Source: Micromonospora echinospora
GTDB lineage: Bacteria; Actinomycetota; Actinomycetes; Mycobacteriales; Micromonosporaceae
Reading direction: 5' to 3'
Assembly: GCF_014203425.1 (NCBI RefSeq)
Contig: NZ_JACHJC010000001.1
Span: 2,976,001-3,040,000 of the forward strand
DNA: 64,000 nt
Positions 53,008 to 60,685 of this stretch are shown here, one piece after another. Under the pieces are notes generated by a model. That model saw nothing but the letters and a program-made list of their open reading frames with translations. It had not been told where the DNA came from and did not search any database. The translations under genes were made by a program, and so were the position numbers. Position 1 is the stretch's first letter, and every line of letters begins with the position of its first letter.

Positions 53008-55164
53008 CTACCTGGCCGGGGCGTCGCCGACGCGCGACCCGTCCGACGGAATGAGGATCTCGAACCACACAGTCGAGCCGCGTACGGTCGGGTCGGTGCC
53101 CCAGGCGTCGCTCAGCTCCTCGATCAGGCCGAGCCCGCGGCCCCGGCTGCTGAGCGTGTCGGTCTGGGCACGGGTGACCTGACCCCGGGTGCCCGAGTCG
53201 GCCACGGACACCAGCAGCCGCTCCGCGGACAGGTCCACCTCGACCCGGGCGGCGGTGCCGGCGTGCAGCAGCGCGTTCGTGGTCAGCTCGCTCGTGCACA
53301 GCACCGCCGCGCCGATCACCGCCTCGGGCACCTGCCACTCGGTGAGCTGCGCGGTCATCCAGTGCCGGACCCGGCTCGGCGCGGTCGGCTCGGCCGGCAC
53401 CTCCATGCTCGCCGACCGGCTCGGCCGGACCGCGTACTCCACCGCGAGCACCGCCACGTCGTCCTCGGTGGCGCCCGGCACCGCGGCGGTCGCGACCGCG
53501 CACAGCGCACGCGGGTCCCCGCTGGTCGCCCCGGTGACCGCCGCGCCCAGTCCGGCCAGCCCGGCGGCCAGGTCCTGCCAGCGCCGCTCCACCACGCCGT
53601 CGCTGTAGAGCAGCAGGGTGTCGCCGGGGTGGAACGCCACGCTCGCGGTACGCGCGCGCCCGCCGAGACCCAGCGGCGGCGCGGGCGGCACCTGGACGAA
53701 CTCGGCGACCGCCGGCGCGCCGGGCCCGGCGCGGCGGATCAGTGGCGCGGGATGCCCGGCGCTGGCGAGCGTGACCCGCTCCCGGTCCGCCTCGACCACG
53801 CCGAACACCACCGTGACGAACAGTTCCTGCGTGCCGCCCTCCACGCCGAGGCTGGCCACCAGCCGGTCCAGGCCGTCGAGCACCGCGTCCGGGCGGGGGT
53901 CGACCAGGGCGAGCGCGCGCAGCGCGGCGCGCACCTGACCCATCCGGGCGGCGGCCTGCACGTCGTGCCCGGCCACGTCGCCGAGCACCACCCCGAGCGC
54001 CCCGGTGGGCAGCAGGAACGCGTCGTAGAAGTCGCCGCCGGCGGCGTTGCCGTCCACGCCCGGGTCGTACCGGGCGGCGATGCGCAGCCGGGGCAGGTCC
54101 GGCAGCCGCTCCGGCAGCATGCTGCGTTGCAGCATCTGGGCGGTGCCGTGCTGGGTCTCGAAGCGGCGGGCCCGCTCGGCGGCCTGGCCGACCAGCTCCG
54201 CCGACGCGGCGAGCAGCGCCCGTTCCGCGGGGGACCAGGGACGCGGCTCCCGGTAACCGATGGTGAGCGAGCCACGGACCACAGTCGTGCGCAGCGGCAG
54301 CGCCGCGAGCGCGCGGATCTTCTCGTCGTGCCGGTCCGCCGCGACGCCGCGCAGCGGCTGGCCGTCGGCGATGAACGAGGCCACGCCGCTGCGCGCGGAC
54401 ACCACCGCCGGCAGCGCCGACTCGGCGGACATCCGCCGCCACAGCGGGGGCAGCCGCTCGTCGGCCTCGTCGAGGAGTTCGCCGCGGATGCGGCGGACCA
54501 GCCGCCAGGCGCTGCCCTCGTCCACCGCGAACGACACCCGGTCCGCGTCGAAGGAGTGCAGGCAGTAGCGCAGTGTCACCCGGGCCACGTCGTCCAGGGT
54601 GAGCGTGCCGGACAGCGCCGCCGCGAAGTCGCTCAGGCTCTGCAACTGCTGGGTCAGCTGGGTGGTCTGCGCCGAGACCGTGAGCACGCCGACGATGCGG
54701 CCGGCGGAGTCGCGTACCGCGCAGTGCCCACGGGTGAAGACGGCCGGCTCGGCCGGGCCCTGCCGGTCGGCGGGCAGCACCGCCTCCCGCTGCAGGAACG
54801 GCTCACCGTGCCGGTAGACGCGCTCCAGCGCCTCCCCGGCGCCGGGGTCGCGCCACACCTCGGCGAACGCCTCGACCGCCGGCCGGCCCAGCGCGTCCGG
54901 GTGCCGGTCGCCGATCAGCTCGGCGTACCCGTCGTTGTAGAAGACGACGAGGTCGTCGCCGAGGAGCAGCGCCATCGGCACCGGGGAGGCGAGCACCACG
55001 TCCATCACGGCGCGTACCGCCGGATCCCAGCTCTGCGGGGCGCCCAGCGCCGTGCCGGCCCACGGATGACCGGTCTGCGCGGACGGCCCGTGGACGACGG
55101 GATCGGCGGGCGCTCCCGGTGCGGGGGCGGACGGTGTGGGAACCCGACCGACGGTGCCTGGCAT
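53008..55164 (-). CDS. PAS-GAF-PP2C-HATPase regulator (SpoIIE phosphatase fused to RsbW-like kinase)
   Basis: 718 aa. Order: PAS about 35-150, GAF about 165-330, PP2C/SpoIIE about 350-575 with GGDFYDAFLLPTG and LLLYSDGVVERR, and a C-terminal HATPase about 590-710 of the anti-sigma-kinase type (N-box ELTTNALLHAG, then RGRGLGLIEELSD). A single chain thus has a phosphatase that could dephosphorylate an anti-anti-sigma and a kinase that could phosphorylate it or bind a sigma. Leaderless -10 TAGGCT 6 nt before ATG 55164. Good candidate controller of the SigF-type sigma. Confidence 0.9.
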   Translation of the reverse strand: MPGTVGRVPTPSAPAPGAPADPVVHGPSAQTGHPWAGTALGAPQSWDPAVRAVMDVVLASPVPMALLLGDDLVVFYNDGYAELIGDRHPDALGRPAVEAFAEVWRDPGAGEALERVYRHGEPFLQREAVLPADRQGPAEPAVFTRGHCAVRDSAGRIVGVLTVSAQTTQLTQQLQSLSDFAAALSGTLTLDDVARVTLRYCLHSFDADRVSFAVDEGSAWRLVRRIRGELLDEADERLPPLWRRMSAESALPAVVSARSGVASFIADGQPLRGVAADRHDEKIRALAALPLRTTVVRGSLTIGYREPRPWSPAERALLAASAELVGQAAERARRFETQHGTAQMLQRSMLPERLPDLPRLRIAARYDPGVDGNAAGGDFYDAFLLPTGALGVVLGDVAGHDVQAAARMGQVRAALRALALVDPRPDAVLDGLDRLVASLGVEGGTQELFVTVVFGVVEADRERVTLASAGHPAPLIRRAGPGAPAVAEFVQVPPAPPLGLGGRARTASVAFHPGDTLLLYSDGVVERRWQDLAAGLAGLGAAVTGATSGDPRALCAVATAAVPGATEDDVAVLAVEYAVRPSRSASMEVPAEPTAPSRVRHWMTAQLTEWQVPEAVIGAAVLCTSELTTNALLHAGTAARVEVDLSAERLLVSVADSGTRGQVTRAQTDTLSSRGRGLGLIEELSDAWGTDPTVRGSTVWFEILIPSDGSRVGDAPAR

Positions 55165-55170
55165 GACCGC

Positions 55171-55176
55171 AGCCTA
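55171..55176 (-). promoter_or_regulatory. -10 element TAGGCT, leaderless promoter
   Basis: Minus-strand TAGGCT ends 6 nt before the ATG at 55164. Confidence 0.55.
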
Positions 55177-55304
55177 ACCGGAGCGTGGCGGGCTGGTTCC
55201 GATCATGCGTTCGTGGCGGGTCCCGGATTGCGGCTGCGTGGACGTTCGGGCAGGTCAGGGCCGGTTCGATCACCCATGTCGGGAAATTGGCCCGGTCCGG
55301 CCCG

Positions 55305-55329
55305 GAGTGCTGCCCTGGTCACCGGGTAT
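55305..55329 (+). promoter_or_regulatory. Possible SigF-type promoter GAGT-N15-GGGTAT
   Basis: -10 GGGTAT (55324-55329) is perfect; the -35 GAGT matches only the loose GNNT form. It is 35 nt before the MscS-like gene. Confidence 0.4.
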
Positions 55330-55364
55330 GCGGGCGGCGCAGTTCACGCGACAGGAGGGACATC

Positions 55365-56225
55365 ATGCCGAAAACCCTCGCGGTCGGGCAGGTCGACATC
55401 GGTGCGGCCTGGACCGACTTCTGGAGGTCGGTGCTGCTCTTCGTACCGCGGGCGATCGCGTTCATCGCGATTCTCGTCGTGGGTTGGCTCATCGCCCGAG
55501 CCGTACTCAAAATCGTGGACGCGGCACTGGAACGGGTGGGGTTCGACCGCGCCGTGGAACGCGGCGGCATCAAACGAGCCCTGGAACGCACCAAGTACGA
55601 CGCCAGCGACATCCTGGCCAAACTGGCCTACTACGCGGTCCTGCTGTTCACCCTGCAGTTCGCCTTCGGGGTATGGGGACCGAACGCGATCAGCGACCTG
55701 ATCCGCGGGGTGGTGTCCTGGCTTCCGCGAGCCTTCGTGGCGATCGTGATCGTGGTGATCGCCGCCGCCATCGCCAACGCTGTCCGGGACCTGGTCTCCG
55801 GCGCGCTCGGCGGGCTCTCGTACGGCCGGGTGCTGGCCGACGTGACGGCGATCTTCATCCTGGCGCTCGGCGTGATCGCCGCGCTGAACCAGGTGGGTAT
55901 CGCCACCACGGTGACCACACCGGTGCTCGTGGCCTTCCTCGCCACCGTGGCCGGCATCCTGATCGTCGGTGTCGGTGGTGGTCTGATCAAGCCGATGCAG
56001 GACCGCTGGGACGGGTGGCTGCACCGGGCCGCGGAGGAGTCCCGGGCGTTCCGGGAGCAGCGGCAGGCGCAGCAGGCCGGCCGGGGCGACTACGAACGCA
56101 AGATGGCCGACCGGGGCGGGCAACCGACGCCGGCCGCGCCGCAGTCGTCGATGTCGGGCGCGGGCACGTACCGCTCCGGCGAGATGGGCGACGAGACGCA
56201 ACAGTTCCGCCGGCCGGGAGGCTGA
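55365..56225 (+). CDS. MscS-like conserved-TM-helix channel protein
   Basis: 286 aa. Several membrane helices (about 20-42, 85-105, 118-140, 160-180, 190-215) with the conserved TM-helix repeat (AFIAILVVGWLIARAVLKIV, then AFVAIVIVVIAAAIANAV) of mechanosensitive-type channels lacking the large MscS beta domain. Gln/Arg/Pro-rich cytoplasmic tail. RBS AGGAGGGA before ATG 55365. Possibly under the SigF-type -10 upstream. Confidence 0.82.
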   Translation: MPKTLAVGQVDIGAAWTDFWRSVLLFVPRAIAFIAILVVGWLIARAVLKIVDAALERVGFDRAVERGGIKRALERTKYDASDILAKLAYYAVLLFTLQFAFGVWGPNAISDLIRGVVSWLPRAFVAIVIVVIAAAIANAVRDLVSGALGGLSYGRVLADVTAIFILALGVIAALNQVGIATTVTTPVLVAFLATVAGILIVGVGGGLIKPMQDRWDGWLHRAAEESRAFREQRQAQQAGRGDYERKMADRGGQPTPAAPQSSMSGAGTYRSGEMGDETQQFRRPGG

Positions 56226-56321
56226 CGGCAACGGGTGACGGGGTGTCCGCGGGGTGATCGCGGGCGCCCCGAAGCCGTGTCCGGAGCAGGCCGGCCGTCG
56301 AGGTCAGGCCGGGTGTACGGG

Positions 56322-56684
56322 TCAGGCCAGGTGACGCGGGTCGAGTGTGCGCGCCAGCAGGCAGACCGCCAGGAGGCGGGTGAGCACCCAGTCCGGCGCG
56401 GACCAGTCCACCGGCTCGGCCGGCGGCGTCCAGCCGTGCTCCGCCGCCGCGTCGCGCAGCCCTTCGGCGTATCCGGCGAGCGCCGCCACGGTCAGCGGGT
56501 GGCGGTCGCCGTCGAGGCTGTCGCGTACCCCCGCGGCGTGCTGGTCGACCTCGGCGAGCAGCCCGGGGTTCGCGTGGGCCGCGGCGAGGCCGGCGGTGCC
56601 GACGGCGGCGGTCAGCGTGGTGAGGGTCGACCGCGCGGCCACTGCCGCGGAGCGGGTCGCGACCCGGTTGTTCGGCACGCGCAT
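56322..56684 (-). CDS. Hypothetical protein (possibly DUF6401-like)
   Basis: 120 aa, helical, no export signal. Basic Ala/Thr-rich N-terminus (NRVATRSAAVAARSTLTTLTAAVGTAG) then a conserved-looking AAHANPGLLAEVDQHAAGVRDSL, and an end with VLTRLLAVCLLARTLDPRHL. Start set by ATG 56684 with leaderless -10 TAGCCT 8 nt upstream (56698-56693). Family assignment uncertain. Confidence 0.65.
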   Translation of the reverse strand: MRVPNNRVATRSAAVAARSTLTTLTAAVGTAGLAAAHANPGLLAEVDQHAAGVRDSLDGDRHPLTVAALAGYAEGLRDAAAEHGWTPPAEPVDWSAPDWVLTRLLAVCLLARTLDPRHLA

Positions 56685-56846
56685 GGTGTCCGAGGCTAAC
56701 GCCGCCCGGCGCGGGCCGACCTCGGCCGACCGGCGGACTGCCGGGTCGTCCGGGGGACCGGCCACCCCGTCCGCGGGGATTGAGTCGCCCGTGCGGGGGC
56801 AGAAGTCCGGCACGAGGACCACGCAGCAGGCCCACGGAGGCACATC

Positions 56847-57293
56847 ATGGGACACCAGGCCGACGGACCGGACCGGGCACACCGGCGCCCGGAGGGAGTG
56901 AGTGACGCCACGGTCGAGGCGCTCGGCAAGCTCAGCGAGGCCCTGGAGTGCGTCGAACGGGCACGTGGGCACCTCTACGAGCTGCACCAGCTGATCGGCC
57001 ACGCCGACCTGATGCTCGACGACGCCGTGGAGATGTTCCGTTCCGCCGGGCACCCGGCCCTGGCCGAGCGCATCGACCGGGAGCTGCTCGGACGCAACGT
57101 CATCGCCGGGCGGTGGACGTTCCAGATCGTCGAGGACTTCGACGACGGGTACTACGCGCTCTTCCGGGAGCTGGACCGGCAGGCCCGCGACGAGCTGGTC
57201 GAGGGACGGCGGCACCTCTACGAGGCGGAGATGAAGGAACGCCGCCGCAGCCGGGGGGTGCCGGGGCACGAGGCGCGTCCCGGCACGAGCTGA
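56847..57293 (+). CDS. Conserved hypothetical protein, helical
   Basis: 148 aa. Two to three long helices (ALGKLSEALECVERARGHLY, HADLMLDDAVEMFRS, ELVEGRRHLYEAEMKERRR) and the motif GRWTFQIVEDFDDGYY. Soluble. Good GGAGG RBS before ATG 56847. Family not named; small actinobacterial proteins of this type lack known function. Confidence 0.72.
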   Translation: MGHQADGPDRAHRRPEGVSDATVEALGKLSEALECVERARGHLYELHQLIGHADLMLDDAVEMFRSAGHPALAERIDRELLGRNVIAGRWTFQIVEDFDDGYYALFRELDRQARDELVEGRRHLYEAEMKERRRSRGVPGHEARPGTS

Positions 57294-57294
57294 C

Positions 57295-57507
57295 TCAGTC
57301 GGAGGGGCGGGCGTCGGCCGGGCGGCGGCGCGCGCCGTCGTCGGCGATGATCACGGTGGCGACCATCAGCGCCACCACCAGGCTGAACAGCCAGGAGCTG
57401 TCCTCGGTGAACCGGGCGGAGACCGGAGCCTGGATCGCGGCGAGCAGGAAGCCCAGCCAGGCGAGCTTGCGCTGACGGTTGGAGAGGAAACCGGAGCCCT
57501 GTTGCAT
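57295..57507 (-). CDS. Small membrane protein, hypothetical
   Basis: 70 aa. Two membrane helices (KLAWLGFLLAAIQAPVSARF and WLFSLVVALMVATVIIAD) with a basic end RRRPADARPSD. ATG 57507 assumed; the open frame continues upstream to 57609 but that part is not protein-like. No good RBS. Convergent with the 56847 gene, stops almost adjacent. Confidence 0.6.
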   Translation of the reverse strand: MQQGSGFLSNRQRKLAWLGFLLAAIQAPVSARFTEDSSWLFSLVVALMVATVIIADDGARRRPADARPSD

Positions 57508-57671
57508 TCCGAAAGTCTTGCGCGCGACAGGGGGAGTGCCGTCAGCCGTTCGGCCGATTCTGGATGGGCTGTCCGTTTTCCTGCCTGTCCGTACCGCACT
57601 TTTTGTCATATCGGCCGAGCATGAATCCGGCGGCTACGGGCATCGGCGCGGGTGCCCGCAGCCGCCCGGGA

Positions 57672-57935
57672 TCACATGCTGTCCGGGCCGGTCCGCCCGA
57701 TCGTCGACGGCCGGTACGCCCGGTCCGCATCGGTCATCTCGCGCCGCTCAGCCTCCGGACCGGCGCCCCGGTCCACCGCCTCCGGGCCGTGGCCGAACGC
57801 GGCCTCCTCGCCGGCGTCGTTGGCCGTGACGTCGTCGCCCTGGCCGTCCATCGCCGACCGGGCGACGGCCTTGTCCAACTCGTGCAGGGGAGTACGGTCC
57901 TCGTCGCGCCACACGTGGCGGTCGTTGTCGGTCAT
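57672..57935 (-). CDS. Small acidic hydrophilic protein, hypothetical
   Basis: 87 aa, very rich in Asp, Glu, Arg and Gly (DGQGDDVTANDAGEEAAFG); probably disordered, like other small stress proteins. ATG 57935 lies 9 nt after a SigF-type -10 at 57950-57945. No family recognised. Confidence 0.65.
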   Translation of the reverse strand: MTDNDRHVWRDEDRTPLHELDKAVARSAMDGQGDDVTANDAGEEAAFGHGPEAVDRGAGPEAERREMTDADRAYRPSTIGRTGPDSM

Positions 57936-57944
57936 TCCCCTGCC

Positions 57945-57969
57945 GTACCCGGACCGGATGATCGCAAAC
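57945..57969 (-). promoter_or_regulatory. SigF/SigB-type promoter GTTT-N15-GGGTAC
   Basis: Minus-strand -35 GTTT (57969-57966), 15-nt spacer, -10 GGGTAC (57950-57945), 9 nt before the ATG at 57935. Confidence 0.78.
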
Positions 57970-58035
57970 GGCCGGGCACGGCGATGGCCGCCGACAGTGC
58001 CGGCGGCCATCGAGGCTCGGGTAGGGGGAGGTGGC

Positions 58036-58497
58036 TCAGGGGACGGGCCGGTCGACCGAACCGCGCCAGGCGCCCGTCTCCTGGCCGCGCCGCTCGATGA
58101 AATGCTTGAACCGCTCCAGGTCGCCCTTGGCGCGCCGGTCGACCACGCCGAGCTTGTCGCCGGCCTTCTCGACCGCGCCGTGCGGCTCGAACTCCATCTG
58201 CAGCGTGACCCGGGTGTGCCCCTCGTCGAGGCGGTGGAAGGTCACCACACCGGCCTGCTGGGTGCCGCCGGTGGAGCGCCAGGCCACCCGCTCGTCCGGC
58301 AACTGCTCGGTGATCTCGGCGTCGAACTCGCGCTTCACGCCCGCGATCTCGACGGTCCAGTGGGTCATCGTGTCCGAGAGCTGCCGGACCTCCTGCACGC
58401 CCTCCATGAAGTGCGGGAACTCCTCGAACTGGGTCCACTGGTCGTACGCGGTCCGGATCGGGACGTCCACGTCCACATGCTCGGTAACACCACTCAT
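58036..58497 (-). CDS. SRPBCC-family protein (polyketide cyclase/START-like)
   Basis: 153 aa. START/PYP-like fold with TEHVDVDVPIRTAYDQWTQF, HFMEGVQEVRQL and the C-terminal helix LERFKHFIERRGQETGAW, as in stress-linked SRPBCC proteins of actinobacteria. Binds a hydrophobic ligand; not identified. ATG 58497 with GGAGGAACCCC upstream. 56 bp after the DUF2795 gene, likely same transcript. Confidence 0.87.
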   Translation of the reverse strand: MSGVTEHVDVDVPIRTAYDQWTQFEEFPHFMEGVQEVRQLSDTMTHWTVEIAGVKREFDAEITEQLPDERVAWRSTGGTQQAGVVTFHRLDEGHTRVTLQMEFEPHGAVEKAGDKLGVVDRRAKGDLERFKHFIERRGQETGAWRGSVDRPVP

Positions 58498-58553
58498 GTC
58501 GGGGTTCCTCCTGTTCCGCTGGTACGTCTCGCGCGGGCCGTGGGCCGCCCCGC

Positions 58554-58970
58554 TCACCAGCGCGTCGTCTCGTTCTTGTGCCCGAGCGCGGCCCACACCT
58601 CGGAGATCGTGCGGTAACGGGTGCCCTCGGGCAGGGTCTCCAGGGCGGCGACGAGATCCGCCGGCGCCTCGTTCTCCCGCGCGTTGGCCAGCAGCGTCTC
58701 CCGGTCACCGGGCAGGGCCGTCATGGTGATGAACCGTCCCAGCCGGCTGCGCGCCTCGACGTCCTCGGAGCTCATGCCCTGCGGCGTGCCGCTGCGCAGC
58801 TCCCCGGCCGGGGCCGTGGTGGCCTCCGGCTGGTCCTCGCCGGCCGGCTCGGGGATCCGGAACTCCTCGGCCCGCGAACCGCCGGTCCCGGCGCTCTGGA
58901 CGAGCCCGCTGACCTCGCTGCTCATCTGGTCGTCGACCCTGGGCGAGTGCTTGCTGCTGCCACGTTCCAT
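58554..58970 (-). CDS. DUF2795-domain protein
   Basis: 138 aa. The C-terminal half is DUF2795 (LPGDRETLLANARENEAP, then LPEGTRYRTISEVWAALGH); the N-terminal half is disordered Ser/Gly/Glu sequence. Function unknown; members occur with stress genes. The ATG at 58970 is 10 nt after a SigF-type -10, with no RBS. Confidence 0.84.
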   Translation of the reverse strand: MERGSSKHSPRVDDQMSSEVSGLVQSAGTGGSRAEEFRIPEPAGEDQPEATTAPAGELRSGTPQGMSSEDVEARSRLGRFITMTALPGDRETLLANARENEAPADLVAALETLPEGTRYRTISEVWAALGHKNETTRW

Positions 58971-58980
58971 GCCTTGGGAG

Positions 58981-59005
58981 ATGCCCGGGGGAACCGCCGG
59001 TAAAC
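58981..59005 (-). promoter_or_regulatory. SigF/SigB-type promoter GTTT-N15-GGGCAT
   Basis: Minus-strand -35 GTTT (59005-59002), 15-nt spacer, -10 GGGCAT (58986-58981). Drives DUF2795-SRPBCC, nearly leaderless. Confidence 0.75.
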
Positions 59006-59027
59006 CGGCGCCGGCCGGGGGAGCCGG

Positions 59028-60080
59028 TCATCCGGGCGGCAACCGGTCGGCCGTCTTCTCCCCGCCTGACTTCTCCCCGTCGGTCTTGTCCGCGTCGGTC
59101 TTGTCCGTGTCGGCCGGGGCGCGCGGCGGCAGCACCGGGTCGTCCGGCTCCTCGACCCCGGCCTGCATCACCCTCCCGCGTTGCAGCTCGGCGTTCACCT
59201 GCACGCCGAGCATCAGCGCGCAGTTGGACAGGTAGAGCCAGACCAGGAACGCGATGACCGCGCCGAGACTGCCGTAGGTGACGTCGTACGAGCCGAAGTT
59301 GGCCACGTACAGGCCGAAGCCGAAGGACGCGAGCACCCAGGCCACGAGCGCCAGCGCGCCGCCCGGGGTGAGCCAGCGGAACCGCGGCTGCCGGACGTTC
59401 GGCGCGATCCAGAACAGCAGCGACAGCAGCGTCATCGCGACCACGGCGAGCAGCGGCCACTTCGCCACCGACCACGTGGTGCGGGCCACCGCCCCGGCGT
59501 GCAGCAGGTCGCCCACCGCGTCGGTGACCGGGCCGCTGACGATCAGCCCGGTGGCCACCACGGCGAGCAGCACGATCGTCACCGCGGCCATGCCGATCTG
59601 CAACGGGCGCAGCCGGTAGAACGGCCGGCCCTCCCGCACCCCGTAGATCGCGTTGGAGGCGCGGGTGAACGCGCCGATGAACCCGGAGGCGGACCAGAGC
59701 GCGCCGAGCAGACCGAAGCTCAGCAGCACCTTCGCCGAGCCCTGCTGCTCCACGACGTTGCGTACCACGCCCACGAACGCGTCGTTGCCGACCACCGAGC
59801 CGGCGCCGATCTCCCGGGCCAGGTCGATCACCGTGTCGACGGTGCGCGGGCCGTCGGAGACCAGGCCGACCAGCGCCACCACCACGATCGTGGACGGGAA
59901 CAGCGCGAGCACCCCGTAGTAGGTGAGCGCCGCCGCCCAGTCGGCGCAGTTGTCAGTGACGAAACCCTTGCCGCTGCGCACCAGCACGCCCCGCCAGGTG
60001 CGCCAGTTCAGCTGCCGGATCCGGCGGGGGAGACGGGACCGCGTCCGGCCGCCGACCGCCTGTGGTGCCGTCACGGTCAT
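59028..60080 (-). CDS. YihY/BrkB-family membrane protein
   Basis: 350 aa, six to seven membrane helices. The family segments DNCADWAAALTYYGVLALFPSTIVVVA, GALWSASGFIGAFTRASNAIYG (a hallmark YihY stretch) and YGSLGAVIAFLVWLYLSNCALMLG are present. Role unknown; once called RNase BN in error. Start ATG 60080 with AAGGAGGCGG upstream. The C-terminal tail contains five-residue repeats (ADTDK, TDADK, TDGEK, SGGEK). Confidence 0.92.
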   Translation of the reverse strand: MTVTAPQAVGGRTRSRLPRRIRQLNWRTWRGVLVRSGKGFVTDNCADWAAALTYYGVLALFPSTIVVVALVGLVSDGPRTVDTVIDLAREIGAGSVVGNDAFVGVVRNVVEQQGSAKVLLSFGLLGALWSASGFIGAFTRASNAIYGVREGRPFYRLRPLQIGMAAVTIVLLAVVATGLIVSGPVTDAVGDLLHAGAVARTTWSVAKWPLLAVVAMTLLSLLFWIAPNVRQPRFRWLTPGGALALVAWVLASFGFGLYVANFGSYDVTYGSLGAVIAFLVWLYLSNCALMLGVQVNAELQRGRVMQAGVEEPDDPVLPPRAPADTDKTDADKTDGEKSGGEKTADRLPPG

Positions 60081-60122
60081 GTCCGCCTCCTTCACCGCCC
60101 CGCCGCCGGGCGTGGCCGGGCG

Positions 60123-60148
60123 ATACCCCCAGGGGGAAATCGACAAAC
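60123..60148 (-). promoter_or_regulatory. SigF/SigB-type promoter GTTT-N16-GGGTAT
   Basis: Minus-strand -35 GTTT (60148-60145), 16-nt spacer, -10 GGGTAT (60128-60123). Leader of about 35-40 nt to the YihY/BrkB gene. Confidence 0.75.
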
Positions 60149-60158
60149 CGGGGCGTCG

Positions 60159-60183
60159 GTTTGCCCGCCGGGCGGCAGGGAAC
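60159..60183 (+). promoter_or_regulatory. SigF/SigB-type promoter GTTT-N15-GGGAAC
   Basis: -35 GTTT (60159-60162), 15-nt spacer, -10 GGGAAC (60178-60183), 37 nt before ATG 60221 of chaB. Divergent from the BrkB promoter; their -35s are 10 bp apart. Confidence 0.75.
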
Positions 60184-60220
60184 CAGGCAAGACAGACGAT
60201 CGAGACTCCAGGAGGACGAG

Positions 60221-60625
60221 ATGCCCGGGCGCGAGGTACTGCCCAGCACGCTGCGGCGCTCGCCGGCGAAGGCGCAGCGGACCTGGGAGAAGACGCACGA
60301 CTCGGCGGTCGAGACCTACGGCGAGGGGGAGCGGGCGCACCGCACCGCCTTCGCCGCGGTCAAGCACGAGTTCGAGAAGGTGGGCGACCACTGGGAGCCA
60401 AAGGGCCGCAAGGGCCCCAGCGACAAGCAGGCCGAAGGCGGCGGCCCGGCCCGGCGCGCGAACACGGCCGGCGGGGTGGACGCCAACGCCACCAAGGACC
60501 ACCTCATGGAGGTGGCGAAGAAACTGGACGTGCGCGGCCGGTCCCGGATGACCAAGCCGGAACTGGTCAAGGCGATCGAGAAGGCCAACAACAACGCGAC
60601 CCGCAAGGCCCGCGGCGGTCGCTGA
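60221..60625 (+). CDS. chaB: ChaB/Rho_N-like small stress protein
   Basis: 134 aa. N-terminal ChaB domain (PSTLRRSPAKAQRTWEKTHDSAVETYG, HRTAFAAVKHEFEKVGDHW), Gly/Arg linker, and a C-terminal Rho_N/SAP-like motif (TKDHLMEVAKKLDVRGRSRMTKPELVKAIEKA). ATG 60221 with CCAGGAGGACGAG upstream. Name comes from E. coli chaB, where it lies near a cation transporter; a Ca2+/H+ role is not shown. Followed by a perfect terminator. Confidence 0.88.
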   Translation: MPGREVLPSTLRRSPAKAQRTWEKTHDSAVETYGEGERAHRTAFAAVKHEFEKVGDHWEPKGRKGPSDKQAEGGGPARRANTAGGVDANATKDHLMEVAKKLDVRGRSRMTKPELVKAIEKANNNATRKARGGR

Positions 60626-60642
60626 CCCCTCGGGGTACGCGT

Positions 60643-60673
60643 CGAGCCCGGGACCGCCTCGGTCCCGGGCTCG
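60643..60673. terminator. Bidirectional terminator hairpin
   Basis: Perfect 14-bp stem CGAGCCCGGGACCG / CGGTCCCGGGCTCG with a CCT loop, between convergent chaB and the aldehyde dehydrogenase gene. Confidence 0.85.
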
Positions 60674-60685
60674 CTTCGTGCCGGC

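Noticed and set aside
52651..55701. Open frame of more than 1,000 codons on the plus strand
   Set aside because: It is the complement of the HAD and PAS-GAF-PP2C genes; the repetitive Arg/Gln/His composition is a shadow of high GC.
57542..57643. 33-codon frame ending ...QENGQPIQNRPNG on the minus strand
   Set aside because: Lies in a less GC-rich stretch and has an ATG, but there is no RBS, no family and no conserved context.
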